Shown here: piece after piece, positions 9,318-19,009 of the stretch
How the letters are laid out: each line of letters starts with the position of its first letter
Numbering within the stretch: position 1 is the stretch's first letter
Origin: Herbaspirillum sp. GW103
GTDB lineage: Bacteria > Pseudomonadota > Gammaproteobacteria > Burkholderiales > Burkholderiaceae_D
Length of the DNA stretch: 64,000 nt
NCBI RefSeq assembly: GCF_000261365.1
Contig: NZ_AJVC01000003.1
Coordinates: 1,798,001-1,862,000 of the forward strand
Direction: 5' to 3'
Notes under the pieces: generated by a model
What the model saw: only the letters and a program-made list of their open reading frames with translations
Databases searched by the model: none
Told to the model about the DNA's origin: nothing
Program-made: the position numbers and the translations under genes

Positions 9318-10511
9318 ATGAATTCCCACCCCAATCCCCTGCGCTCACTGGACCTGTTCTGCAAGGTCGTCGACAACTACGGCGATATCGGCATCTGCTG
9401 GCGCCTGGCGCGGCAGCTGGCGCACGAGCACGGGCTGGCGGTGCGGCTGTGGGTGGATGACCTGGTGAGCTTCCGGCGCATCTGGCCCACGGTAGACACG
9501 CAGGCGCATGCGCAAGAGCTCAGCGGCGTGACGGTCCTGCACTGGCGTGGCCAGGATGGTCAGTTCACGCCGGACGACGTGGCCGATATCGTCATTGAAT
9601 TCTTCGGCTGCGAGATTCCGCCCGGCTATGTGGAAGCCATGGCACAGCGCTCGCCCAAGCCCGTCTGGTTCAACCTGGAAGGCTTGTCAGCCGAAGCCTG
9701 GGTCGAAGGCTGCCACACCCTGCCCTCCCCGCATCGCGCGCTGAAGCTGACCAAGTATTTCTTCTTTCCCGGCTTCAATGAGCGCACCGGCGGGCTCAGC
9801 TTCGAAGCCGACCTGCAAGCCCGACGGCAGGCCTTCCTGGCCGCGAACGAAGGACCGGCCTTCCTGGCCAGGCTGGGCGTGACACCAGAGCAGGCGCAGG
9901 CCTGCAAGGTCTCGCTGTTCTGCTACGACTACGCCCCGATCCCCGAATTGTTTGCGGCCTGGCAAGCTTCGCCGGCCCCCATCACCTGCCTGGTGCCGGA
10001 AGGCGTGGGACGCGCTGCGATCGAGGCCTTCTTTGGCACGCCGATGCGCGCCGGCAGGGTGGCGACACAAGGTGCATTGACCGTGCGCGTGCTGCCCTTC
10101 GTGCCGCAGACGGATTACGACAACCTGTTGTGGAGCTGCGATCTCAATTTCGTGCGGGGTGAAGATTCCTTCGTACGGGCCCAATGGGCCGCTCGCCCTT
10201 TCATCTGGAACATCTACCACCAGGACAAGAACCTGCACCACACCAAGCTCAATGCCTTCCTGAACATCTATGACCCGGCCACACCGGCCGTAGCCGACCT
10301 CAACCGCGCCTGGAACGGCGCCTGTCCGGGTGAGCCGGACTGGCACGCCATCTGGCAAACCCTGCAAACGCAGTTGCCGGCATTGAACGGGCAAGCAGAA
10401 CAATGGGTACAGAAGATGTTGGCAAATGGCGACTGGATGAACAATTTGCTGAGCTTCGCCGCGCGACTGGCCGCCGAAGACTGGAAGACTGCAGAAAATG
10501 GGTTAAAATAG
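9318..10511 (+). CDS. earP: EF-P arginine rhamnosyltransferase EarP
   Basis: GT-B fold enzyme of 397 residues that transfers rhamnose from dTDP-L-rhamnose to an Arg of elongation factor P, enabling EF-P to relieve ribosome stalling at polyproline. The N-terminal VVDNYGDIG motif holds the catalytic Asp region, and FVRGEDSFVRAQWA near the C-terminus is the nucleotide-sugar binding signature. The start at MNSHPNPLRS is chosen because the family begins just before DLFCKVVDNYGD; an upstream Met would add 28 unrelated residues. The substrate gene efp follows 116 bases downstream. Confidence 0.95.
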   Translation: MNSHPNPLRSLDLFCKVVDNYGDIGICWRLARQLAHEHGLAVRLWVDDLVSFRRIWPTVDTQAHAQELSGVTVLHWRGQDGQFTPDDVADIVIEFFGCEIPPGYVEAMAQRSPKPVWFNLEGLSAEAWVEGCHTLPSPHRALKLTKYFFFPGFNERTGGLSFEADLQARRQAFLAANEGPAFLARLGVTPEQAQACKVSLFCYDYAPIPELFAAWQASPAPITCLVPEGVGRAAIEAFFGTPMRAGRVATQGALTVRVLPFVPQTDYDNLLWSCDLNFVRGEDSFVRAQWAARPFIWNIYHQDKNLHHTKLNAFLNIYDPATPAVADLNRAWNGACPGEPDWHAIWQTLQTQLPALNGQAEQWVQKMLANGDWMNNLLSFAARLAAEDWKTAENGLK

Positions 10512-10627
10512 CGGGCTATCGTTTTAACTAACGCAATTTGGAATTCAATCGAACGTGGGCTTGCGGTGAAGTTTTACCAGTGGGCTACTGACAGTTTGAA
10601 AAAACCTACTTTTCACGACACATCGCT

Positions 10628-11203
10628 ATGAAATTTGCAAAAGAAATCCGCGTCGGCAACATCATTATGGTCGACAGCAAGCCCATGATCGTCCTGCGCT
10701 CGGACGTCAACGGTTCTTCCCGCACCGGTTTCACCTACAAGTGGAAGATGAAGAACCTGCTGACCAACAGCCCGCTGGAAAGCGTCTTCCGTGGCGACGA
10801 CAAGTTCGACGTCGTGGTGCTGGACAAGAAGCCGGTGACCTACTCCTACTTCGCTGACCCGCTGTTCGTCTTCATGGATGAAGAGTACAACCAGTACGAA
10901 ATCGAAGGCGAGAACATGGGCGACGCCATCGGTTACCTGAAGGATGGCATGCAGTGCGAAGCCGTCTTCTACGAAGGCAAGGCCATCTCGGTCGAAATGC
11001 CGACCACCATCGTGCGCAAGGTTGCCTACTCGGAACCGGCCGTCAAGGGCAACACCTCGGGCAACGTCCTGAAGGAAGCCAAGATCGAAAACGCCATCGA
11101 AGCCAACCAGATCACCGTGATGGTGCCGCTGTTCGTGAGCCAGGATGACGACATCGAAATCGACACCCGCACCAACGAATACAAGAAGGTCGTGCGCGGC
11201 TGA
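10628..11203 (+). CDS. efp: Elongation factor P (Arg32 type)
   Basis: Translation factor of 191 residues that binds between the P and E sites and promotes peptide bond formation at polyproline. Three beta-barrel domains are expected; the domain I loop reads NGSSRTGF, and counting gives Arg at position 32, the residue rhamnosylated by EarP in the Arg-type lineage. There is no Lys34-type loop, so EpmABC-style modification is not expected. A strong terminator follows 17 bases after the stop. Confidence 0.97.
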   Translation: MKFAKEIRVGNIIMVDSKPMIVLRSDVNGSSRTGFTYKWKMKNLLTNSPLESVFRGDDKFDVVVLDKKPVTYSYFADPLFVFMDEEYNQYEIEGENMGDAIGYLKDGMQCEAVFYEGKAISVEMPTTIVRKVAYSEPAVKGNTSGNVLKEAKIENAIEANQITVMVPLFVSQDDDIEIDTRTNEYKKVVRG

Positions 11204-11220
11204 TCATTGCCGGTGCCAAT

Positions 11221-11250
11221 AAAAAACGCTGCCTGGTGCAGCGTTTTTTT
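11221..11250 (+). terminator. Terminator after efp
   Basis: The stem AAAACGCTGC / GCAGCGTTTT with a 5-base loop is followed by further T residues, giving a classical Rho-independent terminator. Leading A residues make it potentially active in both directions. Confidence 0.92.
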
Positions 11251-11286
11251 ATGCCTGTTTTCCGGGCAGCAAATGAAGCGCCGCGC

Positions 11287-12123
11287 TCACCCTCCACTCC
11301 TCACCCGCGCCAGATCCCGCGCCGCCGCCTGCCCTTGTGCACTGGCCCAGAAAGCCTTGTCGGCCGCCTGCAGGCGCTGGGCGGAATTCTCCATGTGACG
11401 CAAGGCCGCCGCCCGGGCGGCCTCGGCATTGCCGTCGCTGATGGCTTGCGCCAGCGCCGCATGTTCGGCGCGCACCTGCTGCACGAACTCGCTGCTGCGC
11501 GCCTCGTTCATGCGCGCCACCCGGATGGCGGCATGCAGGAACTGGCTCAGGAACTGCACCAGCGAGGTGTAGAGCGGATTGTGCGAGGCATTGGAAATGG
11601 CGGCATGGAAGGCAAAATCTTCCTGCACGCCATCGCGCCCCGCCGCTGCTGCCGTATCGATGTCCTGCAAGGCTTGCCGGATCGCCAGGTTCTGCGCCCG
11701 CGTGCGGCGCTGCGCCGCCAGGGCCGCCATCTCCCCTTCCACCCCGCGCCGCAGCTCGATGACCCGCAGCACCGCCTGGATGGAGTCGCGGCCGTCATCC
11801 ACCTTCAGATCCAGCCGGAACGGCGTGGCCTGCGTGACCGGTAGCACTACCGTGCCACTGCCCCGGCGCGAACCGACCAGGCCCTCGGATTTCAGGCGCG
11901 AGATGGCTTCGCGAATCACCGTGCGGCTGACCGAAAAACGTTCCGTCAACTCCATCTCCGACGGCAGCCGCGCATCAGGGGCAAATTCCCCGCTGCGAAT
12001 CTGCTGCGCCAGCACGCTGGTGACATGGTCGGCCAGCGTGGTCTTGCCACGCGCGGCCGCCGCCATCGAGCCAAGGGCCGACGCCTGCGGCCTGGAGGAG
12101 GATGAAGTCTTCATGGCGCGCAT
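11287..12123 (-). CDS. GntR family transcriptional regulator, FCD (FadR) branch
   Basis: Regulator of up to 278 residues. The winged helix at about residues 30-95 contains RLPSEMELTERFSVSRTVIR, the GntR signature. The C-terminal all-helical FCD domain carries conserved His/Asp positions (DFAFHAAISNASHNP; AHAALAQAI) that usually bind a metal and a carboxylate ligand. A second Met at 12114 is an alternative start. It is divergent from the DenD-like dehydrogenase gene, with a perfect FadR-type palindrome between, so it probably represses that gene in response to a sugar-acid-like ligand (inference). Confidence 0.88.
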   Translation of the reverse strand: MRAMKTSSSSRPQASALGSMAAAARGKTTLADHVTSVLAQQIRSGEFAPDARLPSEMELTERFSVSRTVIREAISRLKSEGLVGSRRGSGTVVLPVTQATPFRLDLKVDDGRDSIQAVLRVIELRRGVEGEMAALAAQRRTRAQNLAIRQALQDIDTAAAAGRDGVQEDFAFHAAISNASHNPLYTSLVQFLSQFLHAAIRVARMNEARSSEFVQQVRAEHAALAQAISDGNAEAARAAALRHMENSAQRLQAADKAFWASAQGQAAARDLARVRSGG

Positions 12124-12170
12124 GATACCGCGCAGGCATGGGCTTTTGTGACTTACGCTTCATATTCTCA

Positions 12171-12187
12171 AAGTTGTATTACAACTT
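12171..12187. promoter_or_regulatory. FadR/GntR-type operator between divergent genes
   Basis: A perfect inverted repeat, AAGTTGTA-T-TACAACTT, contains the GTA-N-TAC core typical of FCD-type GntR regulators. A TATAAT hexamer at 12192-12197 lies 4 bases beyond, reading toward the dehydrogenase gene, so bound repressor would cover the promoter. Confidence 0.7.
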
Positions 12188-12191
12188 CCGC

Positions 12192-12197
12192 TATAAT
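12192..12197 (+). promoter_or_regulatory. Candidate -10 element for the DenD-like gene
   Basis: An exact TATAAT lies 67 bases before the ATG. No clear -35 hexamer is found at 16-18 bp, because that region is occupied by the palindromic operator. Confidence 0.5.
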
Positions 12198-12264
12198 GCG
12201 CAGCACGGGTTTCGCTCAAGCGTTCATATCCCCCTATTCCGACGACAGATCACGAGGAGAACAC

Positions 12265-13239
12265 ATGCACATCGTCATCACCGGCGGCGCCGGTTTCCTG
12301 GGTAGCCGACTGGCGCGCCAGCTGCTGCAGCGCGGCACCCTGACCGGCCGCGACGGCCAGCCGCAAGCCATCAAACGCATCACCCTGCTGGATGTGGTAC
12401 CGGCGCAGGGTTTCAATGATCCGCGCATCGAAGCCGTCACCGGCGATATCGCCGACGCTGCCGTGATCGAGCGCGTCATCACGCCCGAGACGCAGTCCAT
12501 CTTCCACCTGGCCGCCATCGTCAGCGGCCACGCCGAGGCCGATTTCGACCTGGGCATGAAGATCAACTTCGACGCCACCCGCGTCATCCTCGAGCGCGCC
12601 CGCGCCCTGGGCACCAAGCCGCGCGTGGTCTTTACCAGCTCGGTGGCGGTATTCGGCGGCGAGCTGCCGGCCGTGGTCCCGGACAACACCCTGCTGATGC
12701 CGCAGAGCTCCTACGGCGCACAGAAGGTCATGGGCGAACTGCTGGTGCAGGATTATTCGCGCAAGGGTTTCATCGATGGCCGGGCGCTGCGCATGCCGAC
12801 CATTTCGGTGCGTCCGGGCGCGCCCAACAAGGCGGCTTCCAGCTTCGCCTCGGGCATCATCCGCGAACCGCTCAATGGCCAGCCCTCGGTCTGCCCGGTC
12901 ACGCCCGATACCCGCATGTGGCTGATGTCGCCGCGCCAGGCCATCGCCAACCTGATCCATGGTCATGAAATCAATGGCGCCGACCTCGGTCTGGCCCGCT
13001 TCCTCTCCATCGACGGCTTGTGCGTGACCGTCGGGGAGATGGTCGATGCCCTCGAACAAGTGGCCGGCAAGGAAGTGGCACAACTGATCGAGTGGAAAGA
13101 AGACGAAGCCATCAAACGCATCGTCAACTCCTGGCCCGGCGCCTTCGAAGCCAAGCGCGCCAAGGCGCTGGGCTTTACGGCCGATGCCAGCTTCGCCGAC
13201 ATCATCCGTGCCCACATCGAGGATGAAGTGAAGAAATAA
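12265..13239 (+). CDS. denD: NAD-dependent epimerase/dehydratase, D-erythronate dehydrogenase (DenD)-like
   Basis: Extended short-chain dehydrogenase of 324 residues. The Rossmann motif TGGAGFLG is at residues 6-13 and the catalytic pair is in SSYGAQK. DenD enzymes oxidise D-erythronate to 2-keto-D-erythronate with NAD in tetronate catabolism. The phrases RALRMPTISVRPGAPNKAAS and ASGIIREPLNGQ are typical of that group, but related sugar-acid substrates cannot be excluded. The start at MHIVITGG follows GAGGAG. The usual partners (otnK, otnC, otnI) are absent nearby. Confidence 0.75.
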   Translation: MHIVITGGAGFLGSRLARQLLQRGTLTGRDGQPQAIKRITLLDVVPAQGFNDPRIEAVTGDIADAAVIERVITPETQSIFHLAAIVSGHAEADFDLGMKINFDATRVILERARALGTKPRVVFTSSVAVFGGELPAVVPDNTLLMPQSSYGAQKVMGELLVQDYSRKGFIDGRALRMPTISVRPGAPNKAASSFASGIIREPLNGQPSVCPVTPDTRMWLMSPRQAIANLIHGHEINGADLGLARFLSIDGLCVTVGEMVDALEQVAGKEVAQLIEWKEDEAIKRIVNSWPGAFEAKRAKALGFTADASFADIIRAHIEDEVKK

Positions 13240-13265
13240 GCTGCACATCCGCATGCAGAAAAAGG

Positions 13266-13299
13266 AAGGGACGGCCCCGCAAGCGGCCGTCCCTTTTTT
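13266..13299 (+). terminator. Terminator between convergent denD-like and mmsB genes
   Basis: A GGGACGGCC / GGCCGTCCC stem with flanking A-T pairs and a run of six T forms a strong hairpin between the two convergent genes, probably usable from either side. Confidence 0.9.
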
Positions 13300-13318
13300 C
13301 TGCCTGCGGGCCTTGGCC

Positions 13319-14212
13319 TTACTTCGCCTTGCCCAGCATGTTGAAGATGCTGGAGAAGTCCAGCTTGCCGGCACCGTTCATGCTGTGGATGTCGTAGAGG
13401 TTGCGGGCGGTAGAGCCCAGCGGAATGGCGCAGTTGGTTGCCAGCGCATTTTCCACCGCCAGACCCAGATCCTTCAACATCAGGTCCACGCCGAAACCGC
13501 CGGCATAGTCCTTGGAGGCAGGTGCCGTTTCCATCACACCGGGGCAAGGGTTGTAGACTTCCAGCGCCCAGTTGCGTCCAGAGCTCTTGGACATGATTTC
13601 CGAGAGCACCTTGGGATCCATGCCGTTGGCCATGCCCAGGCGGATGGCTTCGGACGTACCGATCATCAGGATGCCCAGCAGCATGTTGTTGCAGACCTTG
13701 ACGGTCTGGCCGCTGCCGCTGTCCCCTGCGTGATAGATCGCCTTCCCCATCTTTTGCAGATAAGGCTGGGCCGCCTCGAAGGCTTGCTGGCTGCCGCCCA
13801 CCATGAAGGTCAGTGTGCCTGCCGTGGCGCCATTGGTCCCCCCCGAGACCGGTGCATCGAGCATCTCGAAGCCGCGCGCCCCGGCCGCTGCCGCCACCTT
13901 GCGCGCCGCTTCCGGCGCGATGGTGGAGCAGTCGATCAGCAGCGCCCCCGGCTTGGCCGAGGCCAGTACGCCGGCCTCGCCCAGGTAGAGGGACTCCACA
14001 TGCCGGCTGGCCGGCAGCATGGTGATGACGACGTCGGCCTTGGCCACCGCTGCCATGGAATCGGCTTCGGTCTTGCCCCCGCTTGCCACCAGCTTGTCCA
14101 CACTGGCCTTGACCAGGTCATGTCCACTGACCGAGAAACCGGCCCGGACCAGGTTCTGCGCCATCGGCAAACCCATGTTGCCCAGGCCGATGAAGACGAT
14201 GTTGGCGCTCAT
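13319..14212 (-). CDS. mmsB: 3-hydroxyisobutyrate dehydrogenase
   Basis: NAD-dependent enzyme of 297 residues that oxidises 3-hydroxyisobutyrate to methylmalonate semialdehyde in valine catabolism. It has the Rossmann motif GLGNMGLPMA near residue 9, the substrate-binding DAPVSGG motif, and the catalytic Lys in GQTVKVCNNML. The C-terminal SKDYAGGFGVDLMLKDL is typical of the family. It lies 10 bases downstream of mmsA in the same direction; the semialdehyde it makes is the MmsA substrate. Tartronate semialdehyde reductases are close relatives, but the neighbour favours MmsB. Confidence 0.9.
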   Translation of the reverse strand: MSANIVFIGLGNMGLPMAQNLVRAGFSVSGHDLVKASVDKLVASGGKTEADSMAAVAKADVVITMLPASRHVESLYLGEAGVLASAKPGALLIDCSTIAPEAARKVAAAAGARGFEMLDAPVSGGTNGATAGTLTFMVGGSQQAFEAAQPYLQKMGKAIYHAGDSGSGQTVKVCNNMLLGILMIGTSEAIRLGMANGMDPKVLSEIMSKSSGRNWALEVYNPCPGVMETAPASKDYAGGFGVDLMLKDLGLAVENALATNCAIPLGSTARNLYDIHSMNGAGKLDFSSIFNMLGKAK

Positions 14213-14222
14213 GCTGCTCTCC

Positions 14223-15743
14223 TTACTTCAGGGTGATGGTGGTGTTGACCTGACCGGCCTCTTCGTCGGGCGCATACCAGCGCGCGGTGACGGTCTTGGT
14301 CTGGGTCCAGAAGGTGACGGCCTGCTTGCCGTTGGGGCCGAGGTCGCCCAGCTTGGAAGCGCGCGAACCAGTAAAGCTGAAATAGGCCACCGGCACGGGA
14401 ATAGGCACGTTGATGCCGACCTGACCGACGTCGATCTCGTTCTGGAACTTGCGCGCCGCATAGCCCGAGCTGGTGAAGATGGAAGTACCGTTCCCATTGG
14501 GATTGGCATTGATGAAGGCAATGGCTTCATCCAGCGTCTCCAGTTCGACAATGCACATGGCCGGGCCGAAGATTTCCTGGGTGTAGATATCCATCTCCGG
14601 CTTGACGCCTGTGAAGACGGTTGGACCGACGAAATTGCCGTTCTCGCTGCCGGCCACCTTGCAGTTGCGACCATCGAGCAGCAGCTTGGCACCCTGCTCC
14701 ACGCCGCTGGCGATGAGGCGTTCGACACGTTCCTTGGCCGCCTTGGAAACCAGCGGGCCGACATCGGCCTTGCGGTCGGTGCCGGGGCCGACCTTCATGG
14801 CCTTGGAGCGTTCCACGATTTCCGGAATCCATTCACGCGTCTGGCCCACCAGCACCACCACCGAGTTCGCCATGCAGCGCTGGCCCGCCGCACCGAAGGC
14901 CGCGCCCAGCAGGTTGTTGATGGCCTGATCCTTGGGTGCATCGGGCAGCACGATGCAGTGGTTCTTGGCACCCATCATGCACTGGGCGCGCTTGCCGGCC
15001 TCGCTGGCGCGACGGTAGATGTGGGTACCGACATGGGTCGAACCGATGAAGGAGACCGCCTTGATATCAGGATGGTCGCAGATCATGTTGGCCACGTCCG
15101 GGCCGCCATGCACCACGTTCAATACGCCCGGCGGCAGGCCGGCCTGGTTGGCCAGTTCGACCAGGAACAGCGACGAGGTCGGATCCTGCTCGGAGGGCTT
15201 CAACACGAAGGTATTGCCGCAGGCCACGGCGATGGGGAACATGAAGCAAGGCAGCATCACCGGGAAGTTGAAGGCAGTGATGCCAGCGCCCACGCCCAGC
15301 GGCTGGTAGAGCGTATAGACGTCCACGCCACCGGCCACGTTCTCGGCCAGTTCGCCCAGTTGCAGCGAGGTGATCGAGCAGGCGTGCTCCACCACTTCCA
15401 GGCCGCGCATGACTTCACCTTCGGCGTCCGGCAGGGTCTTGCCGTGTTCGCGGGTGATCAGTTCAGCCAGCGGGGCGATGTTCTCGCGCAGCAGTTGCTG
15501 GAACTTGAGCATGATACGCATGCGCTGCGCCAGTGAGGTATTGCGCCAGGTCTTGAAGGTTTCCTTGGCGTTGGCCACGGCCCGGTCGACTTCTTCCTTG
15601 GTGGCGAAGGGCACGCGGGCTACCACTTCCTGGGTGGCCGGGTTCAATACATCGCGCCACTCCTTGGAAGTGGACTGCACCTTTTCACCGTTGAGGTACA
15701 GGGGAACGTTGGGGATGTTGGCTTGGCTCATTGCGATTTCCAT
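14223..15743 (-). CDS. mmsA: CoA-acylating methylmalonate-semialdehyde dehydrogenase
   Basis: Aldehyde dehydrogenase superfamily enzyme of about 506 residues converting methylmalonate semialdehyde, NAD and CoA to propionyl-CoA. The catalytic Cys is in [10 protein letters not shown], the cofactor motif FIGSTHVG is visible, and the region [13 protein letters not shown] is typical of this class. A second ATG four codons later (15731) is an alternative start; neither has a strong ribosome binding site. It is the middle gene of the binding protein-mmsA-mmsB run. Confidence 0.93.
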   Translation of the reverse strand: MEIAMSQANIPNVPLYLNGEKVQSTSKEWRDVLNPATQEVVARVPFATKEEVDRAVANAKETFKTWRNTSLAQRMRIMLKFQQLLRENIAPLAELITREHGKTLPDAEGEVMRGLEVVEHACSITSLQLGELAENVAGGVDVYTLYQPLGVGAGITAFNFPVMLPCFMFPIAVACGNTFVLKPSEQDPTSSLFLVELANQAGLPPGVLNVVHGGPDVANMICDHPDIKAVSFIGSTHVGTHIYRRASEAGKRAQCMMGAKNHCIVLPDAPKDQAINNLLGAAFGAAGQRCMANSVVVLVGQTREWIPEIVERSKAMKVGPGTDRKADVGPLVSKAAKERVERLIASGVEQGAKLLLDGRNCKVAGSENGNFVGPTVFTGVKPEMDIYTQEIFGPAMCIVELETLDEAIAFINANPNGNGTSIFTSSGYAARKFQNEIDVGQVGINVPIPVPVAYFSFTGSRASKLGDLGPNGKQAVTFWTQTKTVTARWYAPDEEAGQVNTTITLK

Positions 15744-15765
15744 AGTGAAGAGGTGGGGAGAGCAA

Positions 15766-15788
15766 GGCCGGCAGCACGGCTGCCGGCC
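15766..15788 (-). terminator. GC-rich hairpin between binding-protein gene and mmsA
   Basis: A 10-bp perfect stem (GGCCGGCAGC / GCTGCCGGCC) with a 3-base loop lies 8 bases after the binding-protein stop. There is no T run, so it more likely stabilises the upstream mRNA or attenuates than fully terminates. Confidence 0.45.
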
Positions 15789-15795
15789 AGAGGCA

Positions 15796-17028
15796 TTACT
15801 GCTTGACCAGCGGGCAGGCCGCGTCCATCGGACGGAAAGCCTGCTGAGCCGGGATCACCGAGAGCAGCTTCAGGTAATCCCACGGGCCCTTGGACTCGGC
15901 CGGGGTCTTGACCTGGTACAGGTACATGTCGTGGATCACGCGCCCATCCGGACGGATGGAGGCATTGCGCATGACGGCATCCGAGATCGGGATTTCGCGC
16001 ATCTTCTGCGCCACCACCTTCCAGTCGGAGGTCTTGGCGGCTGCACGTGCCTTGAGGAACTGATAGACGCTGGAATACACGCCCGCCTGCACCATGGTCG
16101 GCTTGTTGTTCTTGAACTGCGCTTCGAAGCGCTTGGAGAAGGCGCGCGTCTGCTCGTCGTAATCCCAGTAGAAGCCATCGGTATAGACCAGCCCCTGCGC
16201 GGCCTCCAGTCCCAGCGCATGCACATCCGACAGGAACACCAGCAGTGCCACCAGGCGCTGGTCCTTGCCGCCGATGGCAAAGGAGCGTGCCTGTTTGATG
16301 GCATTGACCACATCGGTGCCGCCATCGGCCAGACCGATCACCTGGGCCTTGGAGGCCTGCGCCTGCAGCAGGAAGGAAGAGAAGTCGGAAGCATTCAGCG
16401 GATGCCGCACCGAGCCCACCACCGTGCCGCCATTGGCCTTGACCACGTCAGCAGCATCCTTTTCCAGCGAGTGACCGAAGGCGTAGTCCACCGTCACGAA
16501 GTACCAGGATTTGTTGCCCAGCTTGGTCAGCGCCGCCGCCGCACCAGCCGCTTGCGAGTAGGTGTCGAACATCCAGTGGAAGCCATTGGGCGCGCATTCT
16601 GCCGTGGTCAGCGCACCGGTGGCCGGGCCGCTGTACATGGCAATGCCGCCCTTGTCCTTGATGAGCTTTTGCACCGCCAGGGCGACCGAGGAATTGGTGA
16701 GGTCGGCGATGGCCTCGACCTTGTCGCGGTCCAGCCATTCGCGGGCGCGGGTGACGCCAACATCCGGCTTGTTCTGGTTGTCCGCCGAGAGGATCTCGAT
16801 CTTCATCCCCTTGCACTCATTCTTGAGGCAATCCTCCACCGCCATCTTGGCAGCGACCACCGAGCCCTGCCCACCCATGGCCGAATACGGGCCGGACATG
16901 TCGGTGAGCACGCCGATCTTGACGGTGTTGGCGTCCTGCGCCAGGGCGGGAATGGCAGTGGCGCCCAGCGATACCGCACAGGCCACGGCCGCAGCCGTGA
17001 GGGAACGGCCGAAAGCGTTCTTGGACAT
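15796..17028 (-). CDS. ABC transporter substrate-binding protein, branched-chain amino acid (LIV) type
   Basis: Periplasmic binding protein of 410 residues. A Sec signal peptide (basic start, then [22 protein letters not shown]) precedes the mature protein, which opens with [14 protein letters not shown], the usual start of type-1 LIV-family proteins. The ATG at 17028 follows AAGGAGAC; a longer upstream frame is not needed. No permease or ATPase genes are adjacent, so it is an orphan component or serves a transporter elsewhere. Its place ahead of mmsAB suggests that it takes up a compound feeding valine catabolism, which is inference. Confidence 0.9.
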   Translation of the reverse strand: MSKNAFGRSLTAAAVACAVSLGATAIPALAQDANTVKIGVLTDMSGPYSAMGGQGSVVAAKMAVEDCLKNECKGMKIEILSADNQNKPDVGVTRAREWLDRDKVEAIADLTNSSVALAVQKLIKDKGGIAMYSGPATGALTTAECAPNGFHWMFDTYSQAAGAAAALTKLGNKSWYFVTVDYAFGHSLEKDAADVVKANGGTVVGSVRHPLNASDFSSFLLQAQASKAQVIGLADGGTDVVNAIKQARSFAIGGKDQRLVALLVFLSDVHALGLEAAQGLVYTDGFYWDYDEQTRAFSKRFEAQFKNNKPTMVQAGVYSSVYQFLKARAAAKTSDWKVVAQKMREIPISDAVMRNASIRPDGRVIHDMYLYQVKTPAESKGPWDYLKLLSVIPAQQAFRPMDAACPLVKQ

Positions 17029-17237
17029 CTTGTCTCCTTGATCTTGTGATTGTTGTCGGACCTGCCCGCGTTCATGGACGGCGGGTCTTGCCGTTGTCTC
17101 CTGCCTTGCAGCACCTCTCCTCTCTACGCGGGGTGCCGTCACGGCCCCGCTATTCTGCATGTGCGTATTTATCGATACAATAACCACAAAGACAAAACGC
17201 TTTTGCATTGATGCAAATCGCAAATCACGGAGAGCAC

Positions 17238-18155
17238 ATGCTGGACTGGGACAACCTCAGGATCTTTCTCGAACTCACGCGCAGCCAGGGCCTGGTGGAT
17301 GCCGCCAAGAAGCTGGGCATCGACCACTCCACCGTATCGCGGCGCATGAAACGTTTTGAAGAACAGGTCGGCAGCCAGCTGTTTGACCGCAACAATCACG
17401 GCTACAAGCTCACCGCGGACGGCTACCGGCTGGTGGAATATGCCGAGCAGGTCGAAAGCACGCTCTACGCCGCCACCGACGAGCTGGGCGGACACAACAG
17501 CAAGCTCTCCGGCCAGGTGCGGCTAGGCGCCACCGAAGGTTTCGGCACCTTCGTGCTGGCGCCGCACATTGCACATTTTTGTGCGCGCAATCCGCACATC
17601 ACGGTGGACATGCTGCCCATGCCGCGTTTCGTGAATCTGTCCAAGCATGAAGCCGACATCAGCGTCTCGATCGAGCGGCCCTTGTCGGGTAATTACGTGG
17701 TCACAAAACTGTCCGACTATGTTCTGAAGCTTTATGCTTCACGTGACTACCTGGCGCAGCACCCGCCCATTCATACTGTGGATGACCTGGCGCAACACAA
17801 CTTCATCGGCTACATCGATGATCTGGTCTTCAGTGAAGAATTGCGCTACAAGGATACGGTGGCGCCGGACGCCTTCCGGGCCTTTCGCAGCACCAGCGTG
17901 GTGGCGCAATACACGGCGGCCTGTGCCGGCCGGGCGCTGGCCATCCTGCCCTGCTTCCTGGCCCAGCAGTCCGAAGAGCTGGTGCCGGTGCTGCCCGGGG
18001 AGATCGCCATCACGCGCACCTTCTGGCTGGTGGCCTCCAGCGAACAACGCCATGTGGCGCGGGTGTCGGCCCTGTGGAGCTACCTGCGCGAGTGCGTGGA
18101 ACTGAACCGCGACTTCCTGATGGGCCAGTCGCGTCGGATGCGCTGGCTGGAGTGA
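17238..18155 (+). CDS. LysR family transcriptional regulator
   Basis: Regulator of 305 residues with a helix-turn-helix at about residues 5-65 ([19 protein letters not shown]) and a LysR substrate-binding domain behind it. The start [10 protein letters not shown] follows GGAGAG at good spacing and matches typical LysR N-termini. It is divergent from the binding protein-mmsA-mmsB genes across a 209-base gap, the classical layout for a regulator of that operon. The ligand is unknown; a valine-pathway intermediate is a reasonable guess. Confidence 0.9.
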   Translation: MLDWDNLRIFLELTRSQGLVDAAKKLGIDHSTVSRRMKRFEEQVGSQLFDRNNHGYKLTADGYRLVEYAEQVESTLYAATDELGGHNSKLSGQVRLGATEGFGTFVLAPHIAHFCARNPHITVDMLPMPRFVNLSKHEADISVSIERPLSGNYVVTKLSDYVLKLYASRDYLAQHPPIHTVDDLAQHNFIGYIDDLVFSEELRYKDTVAPDAFRAFRSTSVVAQYTAACAGRALAILPCFLAQQSEELVPVLPGEIAITRTFWLVASSEQRHVARVSALWSYLRECVELNRDFLMGQSRRMRWLE

Positions 18156-18247
18156 GACTGGCGGCCAGCCCATCCGCGACGAAATGCGTTTCAACCCGGC
18201 CGCCCGGCTCCTCCCCGCGCTGGCGGCCTTATCCCAAGGAGATGACG

Positions 18248-18829
18248 ATGGCTGCAAAGAAGATCCTGCTCTTGACCGGTGATTTCGCCGAGGATTATGA
18301 AACCATGGTGCCCTTCCAGGCCCTGCAGATGGTCGGCCACACTGTTCATGCGGTCTGCCCCGGCAAGAAAGCCGGTGACAAGGTGAAGACCGCGATCCAC
18401 GATTTCGAAGGCGACCAGACCTATACCGAAAAGCCGGGCCACCAGTTCGCCCTCAACGCCAGCTTCGATGAGGTCAGCGCTGCCGCCTACGATGCCCTGG
18501 TGGTGGCCGGTGGCCGCGCGCCGGAATATCTGCGCCTGAACCCCAAGGTGATCGAACTGGTGCAAGCCTTCGCCAAGGCCGACAAGCCCATCGCGGCGGT
18601 CTGTCACGGCCCGCAGGTGCTGGCGGCGGCCGGTGTGCTGGAAGGCAAGAAGGTGTCGGCCTATCCGGCTTGCGCCCCGGAAGTGAAGCTGGCCGGTGGT
18701 CAGTTCGCCGATATCGCCGTGGATGCGGCCATCACCGATGGCAAGCTGGTCACGGCACCGGCGTGGCCGGCGCATCCGGCCTGGCTGGCGCAGTTCCTGC
18801 AGGTGCTGGGCACGCGCATCGAACTGTAA
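18248..18829 (+). CDS. DJ-1/PfpI family protein
   Basis: Class-I glutamine-amidotransferase-like protein of 193 residues. The nucleophile elbow [14 protein letters not shown] holds the conserved Cys, and an acidic residue near the start ([11 protein letters not shown]) completes the usual site. Family members include proteases, chaperones, glyoxalases and isocyanide hydratases, so a specific reaction is not assigned. The second of two close ATGs (18248) is preferred because the AAGGAG site abuts the first. It is transcribed with, but 92 bases after, the LysR gene. Confidence 0.88.
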   Translation: MAAKKILLLTGDFAEDYETMVPFQALQMVGHTVHAVCPGKKAGDKVKTAIHDFEGDQTYTEKPGHQFALNASFDEVSAAAYDALVVAGGRAPEYLRLNPKVIELVQAFAKADKPIAAVCHGPQVLAAAGVLEGKKVSAYPACAPEVKLAGGQFADIAVDAAITDGKLVTAPAWPAHPAWLAQFLQVLGTRIEL

Positions 18830-19009
18830 GGCCTGGCGCCTCAAGCGGGGAGCGGCTGCCAAGGGTGGGGGGCTCCCCGCAAACCCGCTGATTTTGCTTG
18901 TTTCTTCATTTACCCTTCGCAGTTTCCCCCCTTTTTTTCCTGCTGGCCCACAATATGCCCCGAGATCAACCGTCTTCAGGGCATGCAGCCCATTTCCACC
19001 CTCTCCCCG

